From Physcomitrium patens (Eukaryota; Streptophyta; Bryopsida; Funariales; Funariaceae): a DNA stretch of 64,000 nt. The DNA is taken from the NCBI RefSeq assembly GCF_000002425.4, contig NC_037258.1, positions 3,773,003-3,837,002 of the forward strand, given 5' to 3'. The translations under genes were made by a program, and so were the position numbers. A model generated the notes under the pieces. The model saw only the letters and a list, made by a program, of their open reading frames with translations. It ran no database searches and was not told the origin of the DNA. Position 1 is the stretch's first letter. Each line of letters opens with the position of its first letter. Positions 35,194-46,089 of this stretch are shown piece by piece.

Positions 35194-38100
35194 TCAAAAG
35201 GTTTTTAATCCTAATCTCTGAATCAAGTTATGATGTCTATCCTTCACTAATGCCATTGTAAGCACATCAATAAGCATGTCTTTTGTAGTACAATACTTCA
35301 TATCTATTATTCCATCTTCAATCTTCTCTCGTATGAAATGATGTTGAATATTAATGTACTTGATCCTTGAATGTTGTTTTGGATTCTTAGCAAATGTAAG
35401 ACATCCTTGATTGTTACACATAATTAGAGTCACTTCTAATTGTACTAAGCCAATGTCTTTTCAGAGTTGCCTCATCCAATATGCCTCTATTGTATAATGA
35501 CTTATTGCCATGTACTTTGCCTCCATCGTTGATCTTGCAATGGTTGGTTGTTTTTTGCAATTCTATGAAATGGCTCCTATTCCAATGAAGAACACATATT
35601 CTATTGTGAAACTTCTATCATTTGTATCTCAAGCCCAATCCACATCACAATAACCTTGTAAATCAATGTTCTTACCACCAAGGCACAATTTGAAGTCTTT
35701 TGTATCTTTTAAGTATTTCAATATCCTCTTTACCGTTGTCCAATGGAATGGTCCAGCCTTACACATGTGTTGGCTTACAACACTCATTGCATATGTAAGA
35801 TCCGCTCTTGTGGCCACTATTACATACATGAGTGAACCTACTGCTACCTTGTATGAAATACTTTGCATCTCACCTTTAATTTATGCAAACTCTTCATTTG
35901 TGAGCTTCATCAACTTCAAATTTGCGTCCAAAGATGTTCCAATAGGCTTGTACTCTTCCATGTTGAATTGTTTCAATACTACTTAGTTTGGCTCATTATA
36001 ATAGTCTTTTAATCACAATCTCTTACAAATTCTACTTCCAAGCAGTAGTGTAACTCTTCCAAATCACTCATCGCATATTCCTTCTCTAATTTGGCCTTCA
36101 TCAAATCCATCTTTTCCATATTGTTAGCTAAGATGAGCAAATCATCAACATAGAAGATTATAATTAGTAAGAACTCTCTAGATTTGCGTTGTTATACAAA
36201 GTCATGAAGTTGATCTATTTAGATGCTGAAAGAGGTGCCAATTTCGAGATACCATTGTCTATAAAGCATTGGTACTCTTCTTCCATAGCCTTCTCCCACT
36301 TGATTGCATCTTCACACTTCATAGCATCACAAAAAGACAATGGATCAACAAGAAGAACAATATTTGCATGTTCTTTACTTACTTGAGGGAAGATGTGTTC
36401 CTTCCACCATTTGCCATGTTGCCTTCTTTTTCTTAAAAGATATCTTCTTTCACTTGTAAAAGAACATTCACCTTATTGTACTCTATGTTCTTTTTCAACC
36501 TTCTTCTCTCTTAAACCTTATCGTTTCTCACTCAATGGTTGGTACTCTTCATCATTATCATCATGCTAATCTTCAACATCTTCATTTCTTTCATTGCTGG
36601 TCCTAGCAATTGTAAGAGCCTTCATCTTTTCAACCTTCTTTGGCTTTTCATCTTCACTATCTTATTTGTCTTCATCTTCTTGTTTCTTTATTGAATTCAA
36701 AAATGTATCTACAAACATACTATTACTTCTACTTGCACACATCTCTAAGTACTCAAAAGCACTTTTGTACTCCAAAAACTCAACATCATGACTTTTAATT
36801 ATCTTCTTGGTTTTCAAGTACATTAGCCTTTATGCCTTAGTATCTTTACAATAACCAAGAAACACACACTTTGTACCTTTTGCATCAAGTTTAGACCTCA
36901 TACAATCTAGTATTTTTGCATATGCAATGCAATCAAAGATCTTCATATGGAAAACGTAAGGTTATCTCCCACTCCAAGCTTCTTGTGGTGCCATTGATGC
37001 AAGAGCTCTTGTTGGATGCTTATTTCTTATATATACTACATTCACCACAACTTTCGTCCAAAATTCATAATCAAAGTGTTGAACATGAAACATGCTCCTT
37101 GCTATTACTACAATGGTTCAATTTGTCCTTTCAGTAATACCATTTTATTGTAGAGTGTACGGAGTTGTGGTTTGTCTAACAATTCCTTTATTCTTTAAAT
37201 AAATATTAAATTACTTAGATATGTACTCAATTCCATTATCTGTACGTAGCACCTTAACTTTGGATTCACTTTATTTTTCAATAAATACTTTAAATTATTT
37301 AAACTTCCAAAAACATTCACTCTTGACTTTAAGAATGTAGATTCAAATCTTTCTTGAATAATCATCAATAAAAGTGAGAAAATACTTTGATCCTCCAATA
37401 CTTGTATTCTTCATAGGTCCACATACATCTCAATGGACAATCTCCAATAACTTGGTAGCAAGTGTTGCTACACTCCTTGGAAATGAGGCCCTTTGTTGTT
37501 TACCTTATATGCATTCTTCACATACAAGTTATTTTATATTTTGGCTTACATTACTGAGATCTAAGCCACTTACTATAGACTTGAGTTCTTTCATGTTCTT
37601 TATATTCAAATGACTAAGGCGACAATGCTATATATTCAACTTATTTTAGTTTGATGTAAACTCAACAAATGCGGCTACATCTACTCCATTCACCTTTTTA
37701 CAAATGAGGTAGTATAAATTTCCCTCTTTTAAGCCTTTGAAGACCTTGTCTCTACTCAATGTTCTTACAAAACATCCATTCATGTCAAATTAAACTTTAA
37801 AACCTTCCATTATAAGTTTATTCACCAAAAGTAGATTTTGCTTCATCTTTGGTACATGAAGGACGTTTTTGAATCTGATCCTATTGGTTTATCCATTCGC
37901 AGCCACTTCTACCATAATAGAGCCAATTCCAATGGCTTAACATATACTACTATCTGCCAACACCACATCTGATGCTAAAATAGCCTCATAAGTGTTAAAT
38001 GAACACTTATAAGGTGTCATATGCTTGGAACAACTTGAATCTATAATCCATCTTGACAAGGCAGCCATAGAGGTTCTATTTGTTGCCGTGAATGTATAAT

Positions 38101-38200
38101 CTTATCCTCCAAACTCATCTTGCATACTATTTGCCTTATTTTTCTCCATCTTTTTGCCTTTGTAGCAATTTCAAGCAAAATGGCTTACTTTGCTACAAAT
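35194..38200 (-). pseudogene. pol of copia H: integrase, RT, RNase H
   Basis: On the minus strand, a decayed zinc-knuckle (CSKVSHFA, then a stop, then NC) lies near 38,170-38,200 at the gag-pol junction. Integrase peptides follow at about 37,150-37,700 (FLKSRVNVFGSLNNLKYLL), then reverse transcriptase with FYVDDLLILAN at about 36,130-36,155, and RNase H at 35,868-35,194 (YAMSVVSQHMCKAGPFHW; CNNQGCLTFAKNPKQHSR; HHFIREKIEDGIIDMKYC). The C-terminal part is nearly intact, but stops break the whole. It would copy and integrate the element. Confidence 0.88.
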
Positions 38201-38221
38201 GAAGTAAGATTTGACATTACC

Positions 38222-38878
38222 TCATTGATTTGGATAGTTGTCCTTGCCTTGACATGGATACAGTACTGAATCTTCACTTTGGGGCTCCTTTTCTTTCTTC
38301 TTGATTACTTCATGGATAAATCTTGCTGTCACATAGTCCATTGTAAGATCTTTTAGTTTAATGGACTCCAATGCCACAATAAGGTAGTTATAGGATTTGG
38401 GAAGGCTCATCAACAAGGTCATAACAATATCACTTTCTTCTAAAGGCTTGTCAATAATTGCTAGTTGATTTGTAAGAGCCTTTATCTTATTGACATGAGC
38501 CATGAGGTCTTCACCTTCTTCCATCTTGCAAGTGAAGAACTTCTTTCTTGTATAGATGATGTTAGATAAGTTCTTACTCTCATAGATGTTGCAAAGAGTC
38601 TTCCATGCTTCCACTAGTCCTTTGCAAGAAATAATGTGGAAGAAGTTGGCTTCATCCACATTGATTGCAATCAATCCAAAAACATTCTTTTCATGATGTT
38701 TGAACTCCTTCTTTTCCTTCATATTAGCATCTATGCTTGGAGCCTCTTCACTTTCATCTACAATATCCCAAAGATCCAAAAATGCCAACAAAAGTTCCAT
38801 TTTTATCTTTCAATGGTAGAAATTCTCACCTCTAAACTTCTCAATAACTCTCAATCCTTCACCTTCACTTGAAGCCAT
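38222..38878 (-). pseudogene. gag of copia H
   Basis: ATG at 38878-38876 (MASSEGEGLRVIEKFRGENF). A TGA where copia gags carry Trp (FYHWK-type motif) interrupts it near 38,810; the frame then stays open to about 38,222. It contains the copia gag capsid pattern (AWKTLCNIYESKN, KMEEGEDLMAHVNKIKAL, MTLLMSLPKSYN) typical of the UBN2/retrotran_gag families. This is the best-preserved part of the element. Confidence 0.88.
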
Positions 38879-39645
38879 GTTTAAGAAAGAGTTGTATCAA
38901 AAAAGATTGTAAGAAGAAATTCTAATGCTCTCAAAATCCGCAAGAAGGTTTTGCTGCCTAAGAATCACAGAATCCTTCTTTGTGAACAAACTAGTATTCT
39001 TACTCTCAAAAACACTCTCAACTTCACTTCTAAGACTTTTTACAAGACGGATGAACTATCTAAGTATCACAAATCTGATTTGCCATTCTAATATCACTCT
39101 TATGCTCACAAATCACCTCTATACACCATAAGAGGCTCTTTAAGCACAATCAACAATATTAGGACATGAAACTATAAAGTTTGATCACCAAGGATCTATC
39201 TCAGCAATAGCACAATGTAAATATTTTATAACTTTTTGTTAAGGTGAAAAACCAAACACCAATATCAAAATGCTCTTAACTACAAATAAGAGCAAATCAA
39301 GATCTATATCTACATCTGAATTTAAAAGTTAGGTACTTCTTAACTCTTATATCAGCAAAAATAACTTGATCTACTCCACACTTACACAACCACTTCAAAG
39401 AACTTCAAAAAGCACTCAAGCAAATGTGAGTGGGCCCATAACCTATTGAAGAAAAGAAGTCTAAAAGCTACAAACACTTAGCATCAACAAGGATTGCACT
39501 CTAAGAGAAGTATGGAGAAAGATGTCTCTTACTTCTAATACCTTTTACTTATAGGTGGATTTTACATCCCAAGTACATGGACTTCATCCAAAGTCACCTT
39601 CATCCTTCTAACTAGATCTAGATTCATCTTAACCTAGCCACTGTT

Positions 39646-41268
39646 GTGTTGTAACATGACTATATAGTAAAAGATGATAATAAGGATCTTATTGTAGAAG
39701 AGCTAAGTTAAAAGATAAAGTAAAAAAATATGGATAAAAGATAGGGAGGTAGTAAAACTTTTAGTAGTAATGCTGGCTTTTTAGAAAAGTGACTTCTACT
39801 TACTTTGTAAAGCCATAAATAAGGCAAAACAAAGTAGATTGGAAAAATAAATGATATAAGCATCTTTAAGAGAAAGTTAAGAGTAAATTTTAGCAAAAAT
39901 TATTTAGAAAAACTAGATATTGATATCTAGAGAGGGCCGGTTATGAACCAGGGTCGAAATCAGATCCTAAGACACAAAACCGAGTCTCAACGATGACTCC
40001 GGGGTTCTTTTGCAGATTGAAGAAAGGGATTTGATAGCAAACTCAATAAGGTTTCTATGAGCATTAATTTTAGGTAATTTGGAGTTGTTTTGACTTTATA
40101 AGAGCTTTACAAAGTTAAGATTGTTTTTAGATGACTTGGGGTTTGAAAAATAAAATAGGGTTGATGTTTCTGGTGATTTCAAGAGTTTAATAATAGATCT
40201 ATAAGTGAAATTTTTTAGGTTAATGGTCATAGTTGTGCTTAATGTGTGTTGTAAATATTAACTCGATTTAATGGTTGAATTGACAATTATTGAGGTTTAA
40301 GTTGGTGAAGGTCTCAGAAAGTAGAATTTTAGGTCCAATGTGTGTTTTTAAGATTACTTGCAATCTACAAGTTGGATTAGAGTTAAATTTATGTAAGAAG
40401 ATATAAGACTTATTTTTCTATGTGTATGAGAATTTTGAGATCAATCAAACAGTGAAAAAGAGAGATATTGGCTCTGGGAGATTAGCATCTAGGTTGGAGA
40501 AGGATGCTGACGAATATCCAAGCACATTTTTGAGGTTATCATGTGTTTGGTAATTTCGATTTTTTTCAAATATTTTTTTTATTTATTTTCAACTTAGTTT
40601 TTAAGAAGTGTGCAAAATTTGAGTTAAGATCAACAGTTCATTCATTAGTTATTGAGGTTTAAATTTGTTGTAAAAATTACCAGGATTTGGTTAGCATTTG
40701 ATTTAGGATTAGGATTTGGTTAGGATTTGATTTAAGATTAGGGTTTGGTTTAGGATTTAGGATTTCATTAGGATTTGATTTAGGATTAGGGTTTGGTTTA
40801 GGATTTAGGATTTGATTAGGATTTGATTTAGGATTAGGATTTGGTTTAGGATTTAGGATTTGATTAGGATTTGATTTAGGATTAAGATTTGGTTAGGATT
40901 TGATTAAGGGTTAGGGTTTGGTTTAGGATTTAAGACTAAGATTAGGATTTGGTTAGGATTTGATTTAAGATTAGGATTTAGGATTTGATTAGGGTTTGAT
41001 TTAGTATTAGGATTTGATTAGGATTTGATTAGGATTTGGTTTAAGATTTAAGATTACGGTTAGAATTTGGTTAGGATTTGATTTAAGATAAGGATTTAGG
41101 ATTTGGTTAGGATTTGGTTTAGGATTTAAAGTTTGATTAGGGTTTGATTTAGGATTTAGGATTTTATTTGAGTTTATTTAAGGTATAAGATTTAGTTAGT
41201 TTTTGGCCTAAAATTTGAATGAAATAAGATTTCAACTAGGATTATATTAAAATTGAATTAAGATGTAT
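39646..41268. other. Insertion within the copia LTR carrying minisatellite DNA
   Basis: Not related to the LTR. It holds a short palindrome near 39,913 (CTAGATAT-TG-ATATCTAG), a GC-richer segment at about 39,930-40,020, about 650 bp of unremarkable AT-rich DNA, and the telomere-like minisatellite. No coding domain or target duplication was identified. Confidence 0.5.
40681..41215. repeat. Telomere-like degenerate minisatellite, 48-bp unit
   Basis: A higher-order array built from TTTAGGATT, TTAGGGTTTGG and GGATTTGATT words. Near-identical 48-bp units begin at 40737, 40785 and 40833, with a diverged fourth at 40881; flanking units are degenerate. The words are one or two changes from the plant telomere unit TTTAGGG. 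Confidence 0.85.
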
Positions 41269-41327
41269 TTGAGATATGTGGTAGTAACTAAGTAAGACCT
41301 TGTTGTTCTTCAACACTCCCAACATAT

Positions 41328-44300
41328 TGTAGATAGCGATATTAGCTGCAATAATCTATGAAATGCTATGTTAGAAGATTTTTTAAATTGATATAACTTG
41401 CAAGAAGATATAAAGACTTAAACATCATGATCCAAACTTGCTCAAAATCATGTCCTTTCATGATCTATTCCAGGGTCTTTTTTTATTGTCTAGATATTGG
41501 GATGTCATGTCCATCCTAAAATATGAGCATTTAGAGTTTAGTATTGTTGGATGCATAAATTTACTTCTTGAAATAGAACAAGCCATTATCAAGAATATAA
41601 TTTTAATATTATATATTATCTACTTTCAATCGATTGCTAACCATCTTGAAATAAGCATCCCATTACATAAGTTCTTTCTATTCTATCTCTTTAATTAGAT
41701 TTAAAATGATCTTATTAATAGTAGCAACTTCTATCTTATCTTCTAATTCGTCCTTCAAGTTTGGTCTCCATGATAAACTGTTTGGCACAGTATGTTGTTG
41801 CCTTTGCTTGTATTCAAGTTGAATATCAAAAAGTTACAATTGATCTTTTCAACAATAATACTATAATTTCATGTTTTCTAGATGCAAATCATATAGTAAG
41901 AGTCAATAGTTAGTCCAAACAACTACTTGTTTTTCCAATAGATAGTGTTGCCTCACTATGTTGGTATGTATAATTACTAATTGCTCTCAATTATATGCAA
42001 AGTAATTGTGCTTTGTTCTTTTGAGCTTGCATGATTTATATGCCATATGTTGATGATTCCTACCAAAGTCTTGTTGAAGGACCTTCTCCAATAGCAAAGT
42101 CAAAAGCATCAATGTCAAGTATATAAGAGAGTTTAGGATCATATGATTGTAATATTGGAGTAGTAATAAGTGCCTCCTTTAATTTATCAAAGCTATTTTT
42201 CTGCTCTAGTTTCCATTCAAATGGAGCAACCTTCTCCAATAGGTTATCAATGATACAACAATGTGAGCAAAATATCCAGAAAATGGCAATAGTACCTAAT
42301 AAGGCCTAAAAATAAGCAAACTTCAAAAGCATCCTTAGGGATTGGCTAAACTTCCACTGCTTTCATCTTATTTTGTTCCATATGCATACCTTTGGAGGAC
42401 ACCACATGCCTCAAAAGGTGACTTTTGACTTCCAAAGTTCATATTTTGATTGCTTGCAATGGAAGCAACTATGTTGTAATTGACATAGCACCTATCGTAG
42501 GTGTTGTTCATATTCTTTAAGAATTTTACTATATATAAGGACATCATCAATAAAGATGACTACATACTTATCCAAAAAGTTTCAAAATAATCTATTCATG
42601 TGATCCATGAAAGAGGCTGGTGCATTAATGAGACCAAAAGATAAAACCAGCCATTTAAAATATCCATAGCACATACAAAAATCTTTTTTACATCCTTTCT
42701 TGCAATAGGTATTTGCCAATATCACTTCAAAGATTTAATTTACTAAAGATGGTCACACCTCAAAGTTCGTCAAGAAGATCATCCATGCATGAAAGTGGAT
42801 ATGCATTTTCAACAGTCTTCTTATTGAGACCTTAATAATCAATACAAGGGCAAAGTCTACTATCTTTCTTAGGTACAAAAAGTATAGGTGCTTTCTATGG
42901 TGATTTGCTTTCTTGAATGAAGCCCTTTTCCAAGAGTTTGTCCAATATCTTCCGTAGCTCTTCAAGTTCTTTTGGTGTTAGGCGATAAATTGATCAACTT
43001 ATTGATTTGGCTCTAAGCAATAATTCTATTTGAAAGAGGGTACCTCAATCAAGAGATACATTACTAGATAGGTCAGTTCAAAAGACCTCCTAATATTTCC
43101 ATATGAGTTGTTCTGCCTGTTTTATCTCTTTAGTTGTCTTTTTCATCATTGATGTGAGATTTAGAACCACCATATATATCGATTGCTCATGCTGTAATTG
43201 CTTCTTCATAAAGGTTGTCCCTACAAGTAACTCTTTGGTTGTAAGTTGTCTTTCCTCTTCATTTAATGTGGGGGTGCAAAGAATTACCTTGTGTTCTCTA
43301 TCTTCAAAAGTGATTGTCCTTGCTACCTAGTCAACTTTCTTATTTTCCATCTCTAGCCATAGCATACCAAGGATAACATCATACCTTAGCTCTGTCATAT
43401 TGAATCTCTCTCTTAAGACATAGGTGTCTATTAATCTCAAGATTTCTTCTTCTTACATCTCATTCAACACCTTCTATTGGTTATCTATAAGGTATATACT
43501 TCTTCTTTTGATTTCTTTGATTTTAATTTCAAGTCGATTGGCAATTTTAGTTGAGATGTAATTTTCTATAGAGCCACAATCTACAAGTACTTGACATAGT
43601 TGTCTTCTTACTAGTCCTATTAGATGCATCGGTTGACTATTTTTATAGTTGTCCAAAGCTATACTATTTTTCTTTGAGAGATAGTAGCTACCCCTAGTAT
43701 TGGCCGTTGCCGTATTTATTGAAAAGCTCTATTTCTCTGTTTTGACTTATTATCGGCTTGATGAGTTTTAAGACTATGAACTTATCTTATCTTATTTGTA
43801 CTTATACTTTGATATTTTGAACAACCTTCAATCTTATGGCCTAGCTCTCGAGAATAAAAATACAATCCTTTTTGCACCAATATTTGTCATCTTTTTGGTA
43901 TCAATGATCATTGTAAGGCATCAATCTCCATTAATATTGATTGTTGTGCCATAATATTAGATAGCAGCATAGGACTTCATGCTTTAGGTTGTATTCCATG
44001 ATTTTTGAAATCTATAGCATCAACCCTCTCTGCAATCCGAATTGCCTCTTGAAATGTTTGTGGATTCCTTAGCTTCACCTCTCGATGGATTCTAGATTTC
44101 AAACCTTATAGGAATGGATCCATCATCTCTACCTTTGAAACATTACCAATTTGGAGACATAAGGATTTGAATTGAGAGACATAATCTTGTACCGACCTAG
44201 CTTGTATAAGCTTGCGTGCTATCTTTTCTACATTGATAAGCTAAAATTGATTCCTAAACTTAGTCTCAAACTCCTTCCAGTTACAAAATTCACCTTGAGT

Positions 44301-44780
44301 TCCAAAGCTTTAAACTCGATGTTGCTAACAAATAGATGTTACATCCCTCAAATAGCTGGCTGCATATATAATTCTTTCAGTGGTATTTGCTCTGGATAAT
44401 TGAAGGTATTTTCACATGTTGAAGAGCCATTGACATGTATCTTCTTGTCTTGAAGTTCCAGAGTATGTAATAAGTTTATTCAATTTCAATCTAACAGATG
44501 TCAATTCTCTTCTCTTTGAGGCTTCTATTTGCCCTTGCAAAATAGCTATCTAGCCTAAGAGGTGTTGTATTTGAGCTTCTATCTGGGATTGCTCTGCTAT
44601 ATCTCTTATACTATAATTTCTTTGTTGGACTCTACTAATATAATATCTTTTCACTTCCTAATTGAATTTTTAAGAGTAGCTAGTAGTAGCCTCAAGACAG
44701 TACCTAATATGACTGTAACAGTTGACTTTAGACTATATGATGATTATTCATGCTATCAAAAATAAACAGTCTAATAATCA
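41328..44780 (-). pseudogene. Element B gag, protease, RT, RNase H and integrase zinc finger
   Basis: Minus-strand order: gag from about 44,700, a decayed zinc knuckle near 43,850, protease at about 43,656-43,474 (LCQVLVDCGSIENYIS, with DCGS for DSGS), reverse transcriptase at about 43,010-42,400 (CIDY...LNKKTVENAYPL; active-site FIDDVLIYSK with FIDD at 42554-42543), RNase H near 42,130-42,060 (LDIDAFDFAIG) and integrase zinc finger from about 41,560. Both catalytic Asp residues of the reverse transcriptase remain, but stops and frameshifts are frequent. The chromodomain at the other side of copia H completes the polyprotein. Confidence 0.83.
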
Positions 44781-44791
44781 CTCTGATACCA
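44781..44791 (-). other. tRNA-iMet primer binding site of element B
   Basis: On the minus strand TGGTATCAGAG begins one base inside the LTR, the standard complement of the initiator-Met tRNA 3' end. It is a useful contrast to families A and C in the same window. Confidence 0.88.
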
Positions 44792-44792
44792 A

Positions 44793-45237
44793 TGAAATAA
44801 GACCAGACTATCTCAAAAATCCAAGATCCTTCTATTCTACAGTAATATAAAATCTCATTACAAAATAAGACAAAATAGACTAGAATAGAACTGAATAAAA
44901 CAATATAAAATTGGATATGAAAGACAATTGAGTACATGGAAACATAATAGAATAGAACTAAAAAATAGGATGCAAAACCAAACTTTACTAAGAAAAAGGG
45001 TCTGAAGCCATACTTGACTAACTACTCCAAAAGGTCTTAGACAGTCTTATTTATACCTTGTTCTACTACCTTGGACTTTCTTGAATATTCTCTGATAGGC
45101 CCTACTTACATAACTATCCTAAATTCTTTTAAAATATTCTATGATAGATTCTATTTTATTCACTAATCTAATTCTAATTTTAGAAACTTTTATGGTTCTA
45201 ACTATCTATATAATTATCTTTTCTATACCTTGTTACA
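44793..45237 (-). repeat. 5' LTR of element B
   Basis: About 445 bp. On the minus strand it starts TGTAACAAGG and ends TTATTTCA. It matches 33252-33750 with moderate divergence and several small deletions. Confidence 0.87.
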
Positions 45238-45718
45238 GCCTTCCATGTTCTTAAGTTCAATTATACCAATTCTTTGAAGATCACCTTTTATCACAACCAA
45301 CCCCAAGAGCCTAGTTGTTGCTTCTAGCCATTCATCAATAAATAATCAACTACAATCTGCCTAATTATTCTCTTAGACTTCCAACTAATTGCCACCACGT
45401 TATGAATTGGAAGTTATAGATCCACCTTCTTTGTTCATTTAATCTACCATAGTTTTTTGTTTGATCATACCAATAATCTTGGCTTTTTATTATTTATTAT
45501 ATATTATTTTTAAATAAAATACTTTTTATTTTTAATTCTCTCAAAGCAACAATCCATTATATAACAATATTAAAAATTAAATGTTATTGGACATTTGATC
45601 CTTTTACTACTAACTAACACAAAAAAACACCTCTTAAGTATTATTCACAAGCTATTAATGCCAACATTGTTGAACACTTAGGCTTGATCTTCTTTAGTAC
45701 TTCGTATTAAAGATATAC
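45238..45718. other. Spacer between elements B and C
   Basis: AT-rich DNA with no recognised gene or element. Confidence 0.4.
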
Positions 45719-46083
45719 TGTTCAAAAGACTAAACAAGAAGTTGAACAAAAGCATTTCATCAAGAAAGCTAACATGAAATTAATTAAACTAGATAATTAT
45801 AAGATCAATACCAAGTGAAGTGATCTAAAACTCTAAGAGACATATTGTTGAGACTAGAGATCTCCTTAGCATCAATCCTAATATATATTATGTATTAGGA
45901 AGCTTCTTGAGAAGTTCCTATATTGCTTGGAGATGAAGCAATATTAAGATCTTTTTTGAACAACTTCTTTAATCTTCTCAAAACTTTCTAAAATCTACTA
46001 GAATATTTTGAGAACCTTCAAGAATCTTTTATTAGAATCTTTTAAGAATATTTCTAAAATCTTCTTGTTAGATGTTTGTAACA
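45719..46083 (-). repeat. 3' LTR of element C
   Basis: About 365 bp, collinear with the two parts of 51383-52326. On the minus strand it starts TGTTACAAAC, has a TATATATT box (45887-45880) and the predicted transcript start TAGTCTCAACAA (45856-45845), 31 nt apart. Confidence 0.8.
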
Positions 46084-46089
46084 TCATCC

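Larger units (their letters stand above)
34855..41322 (-). mobile_element. Ty1/copia element H inserted in B
   Basis: Read on the minus strand: 5' LTR (41322-39447, itself interrupted), gag, zinc knuckle, integrase, reverse transcriptase, RNase H, 3' LTR (35181-34855). It is flanked by CATAT at 34850-34854 and 41323-41327. Integrase before reverse transcriptase places it in copia. The reverse transcriptase box YVDD is intact (36152-36141), but gag and pol carry stops and frameshifts. The insertion point lies between the integrase zinc finger and core of element B. Confidence 0.88.
39447..41322 (-). repeat. 5' LTR of copia H, interrupted by an insertion
   Basis: 39447-39645 and about 41,268-41,322 match the two ends of the other LTR (34855-35181). 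Between them about 1.6 kb of unrelated DNA has replaced about 90 bp of LTR. On the minus strand the outer end reads TTGGGAGTGTTGAAGAAC. Confidence 0.8.
33252..45237 (-). mobile_element. Ty3/gypsy chromovirus B, split by copia H
   Basis: Read on the minus strand: 5' LTR (45237-44793), a tRNA-iMet primer site TGGTATCAGAG one base inside, gag, protease, reverse transcriptase, RNase H, integrase zinc finger, then the copia insertion (41322-34855), then integrase core and chromodomain, a purine-rich tract near 33,751-33,770, and the 3' LTR (33750-33252). The flanks ACCCT and GCCTT could be a decayed target duplication. All coding regions contain stops and frameshifts. Its primer site is conventional, unlike families A and C. 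Confidence 0.85.

Noticed and set aside
35666..37613. + strand frames across copia H
   Set aside because: They are antisense to minus-strand integrase, reverse transcriptase and RNase H.
40681..41215. True telomere or chromosome end
   Set aside because: The repeats are degenerate, have a 48-bp higher-order unit and are flanked on both sides by parts of one copia LTR, so this is an interstitial array.
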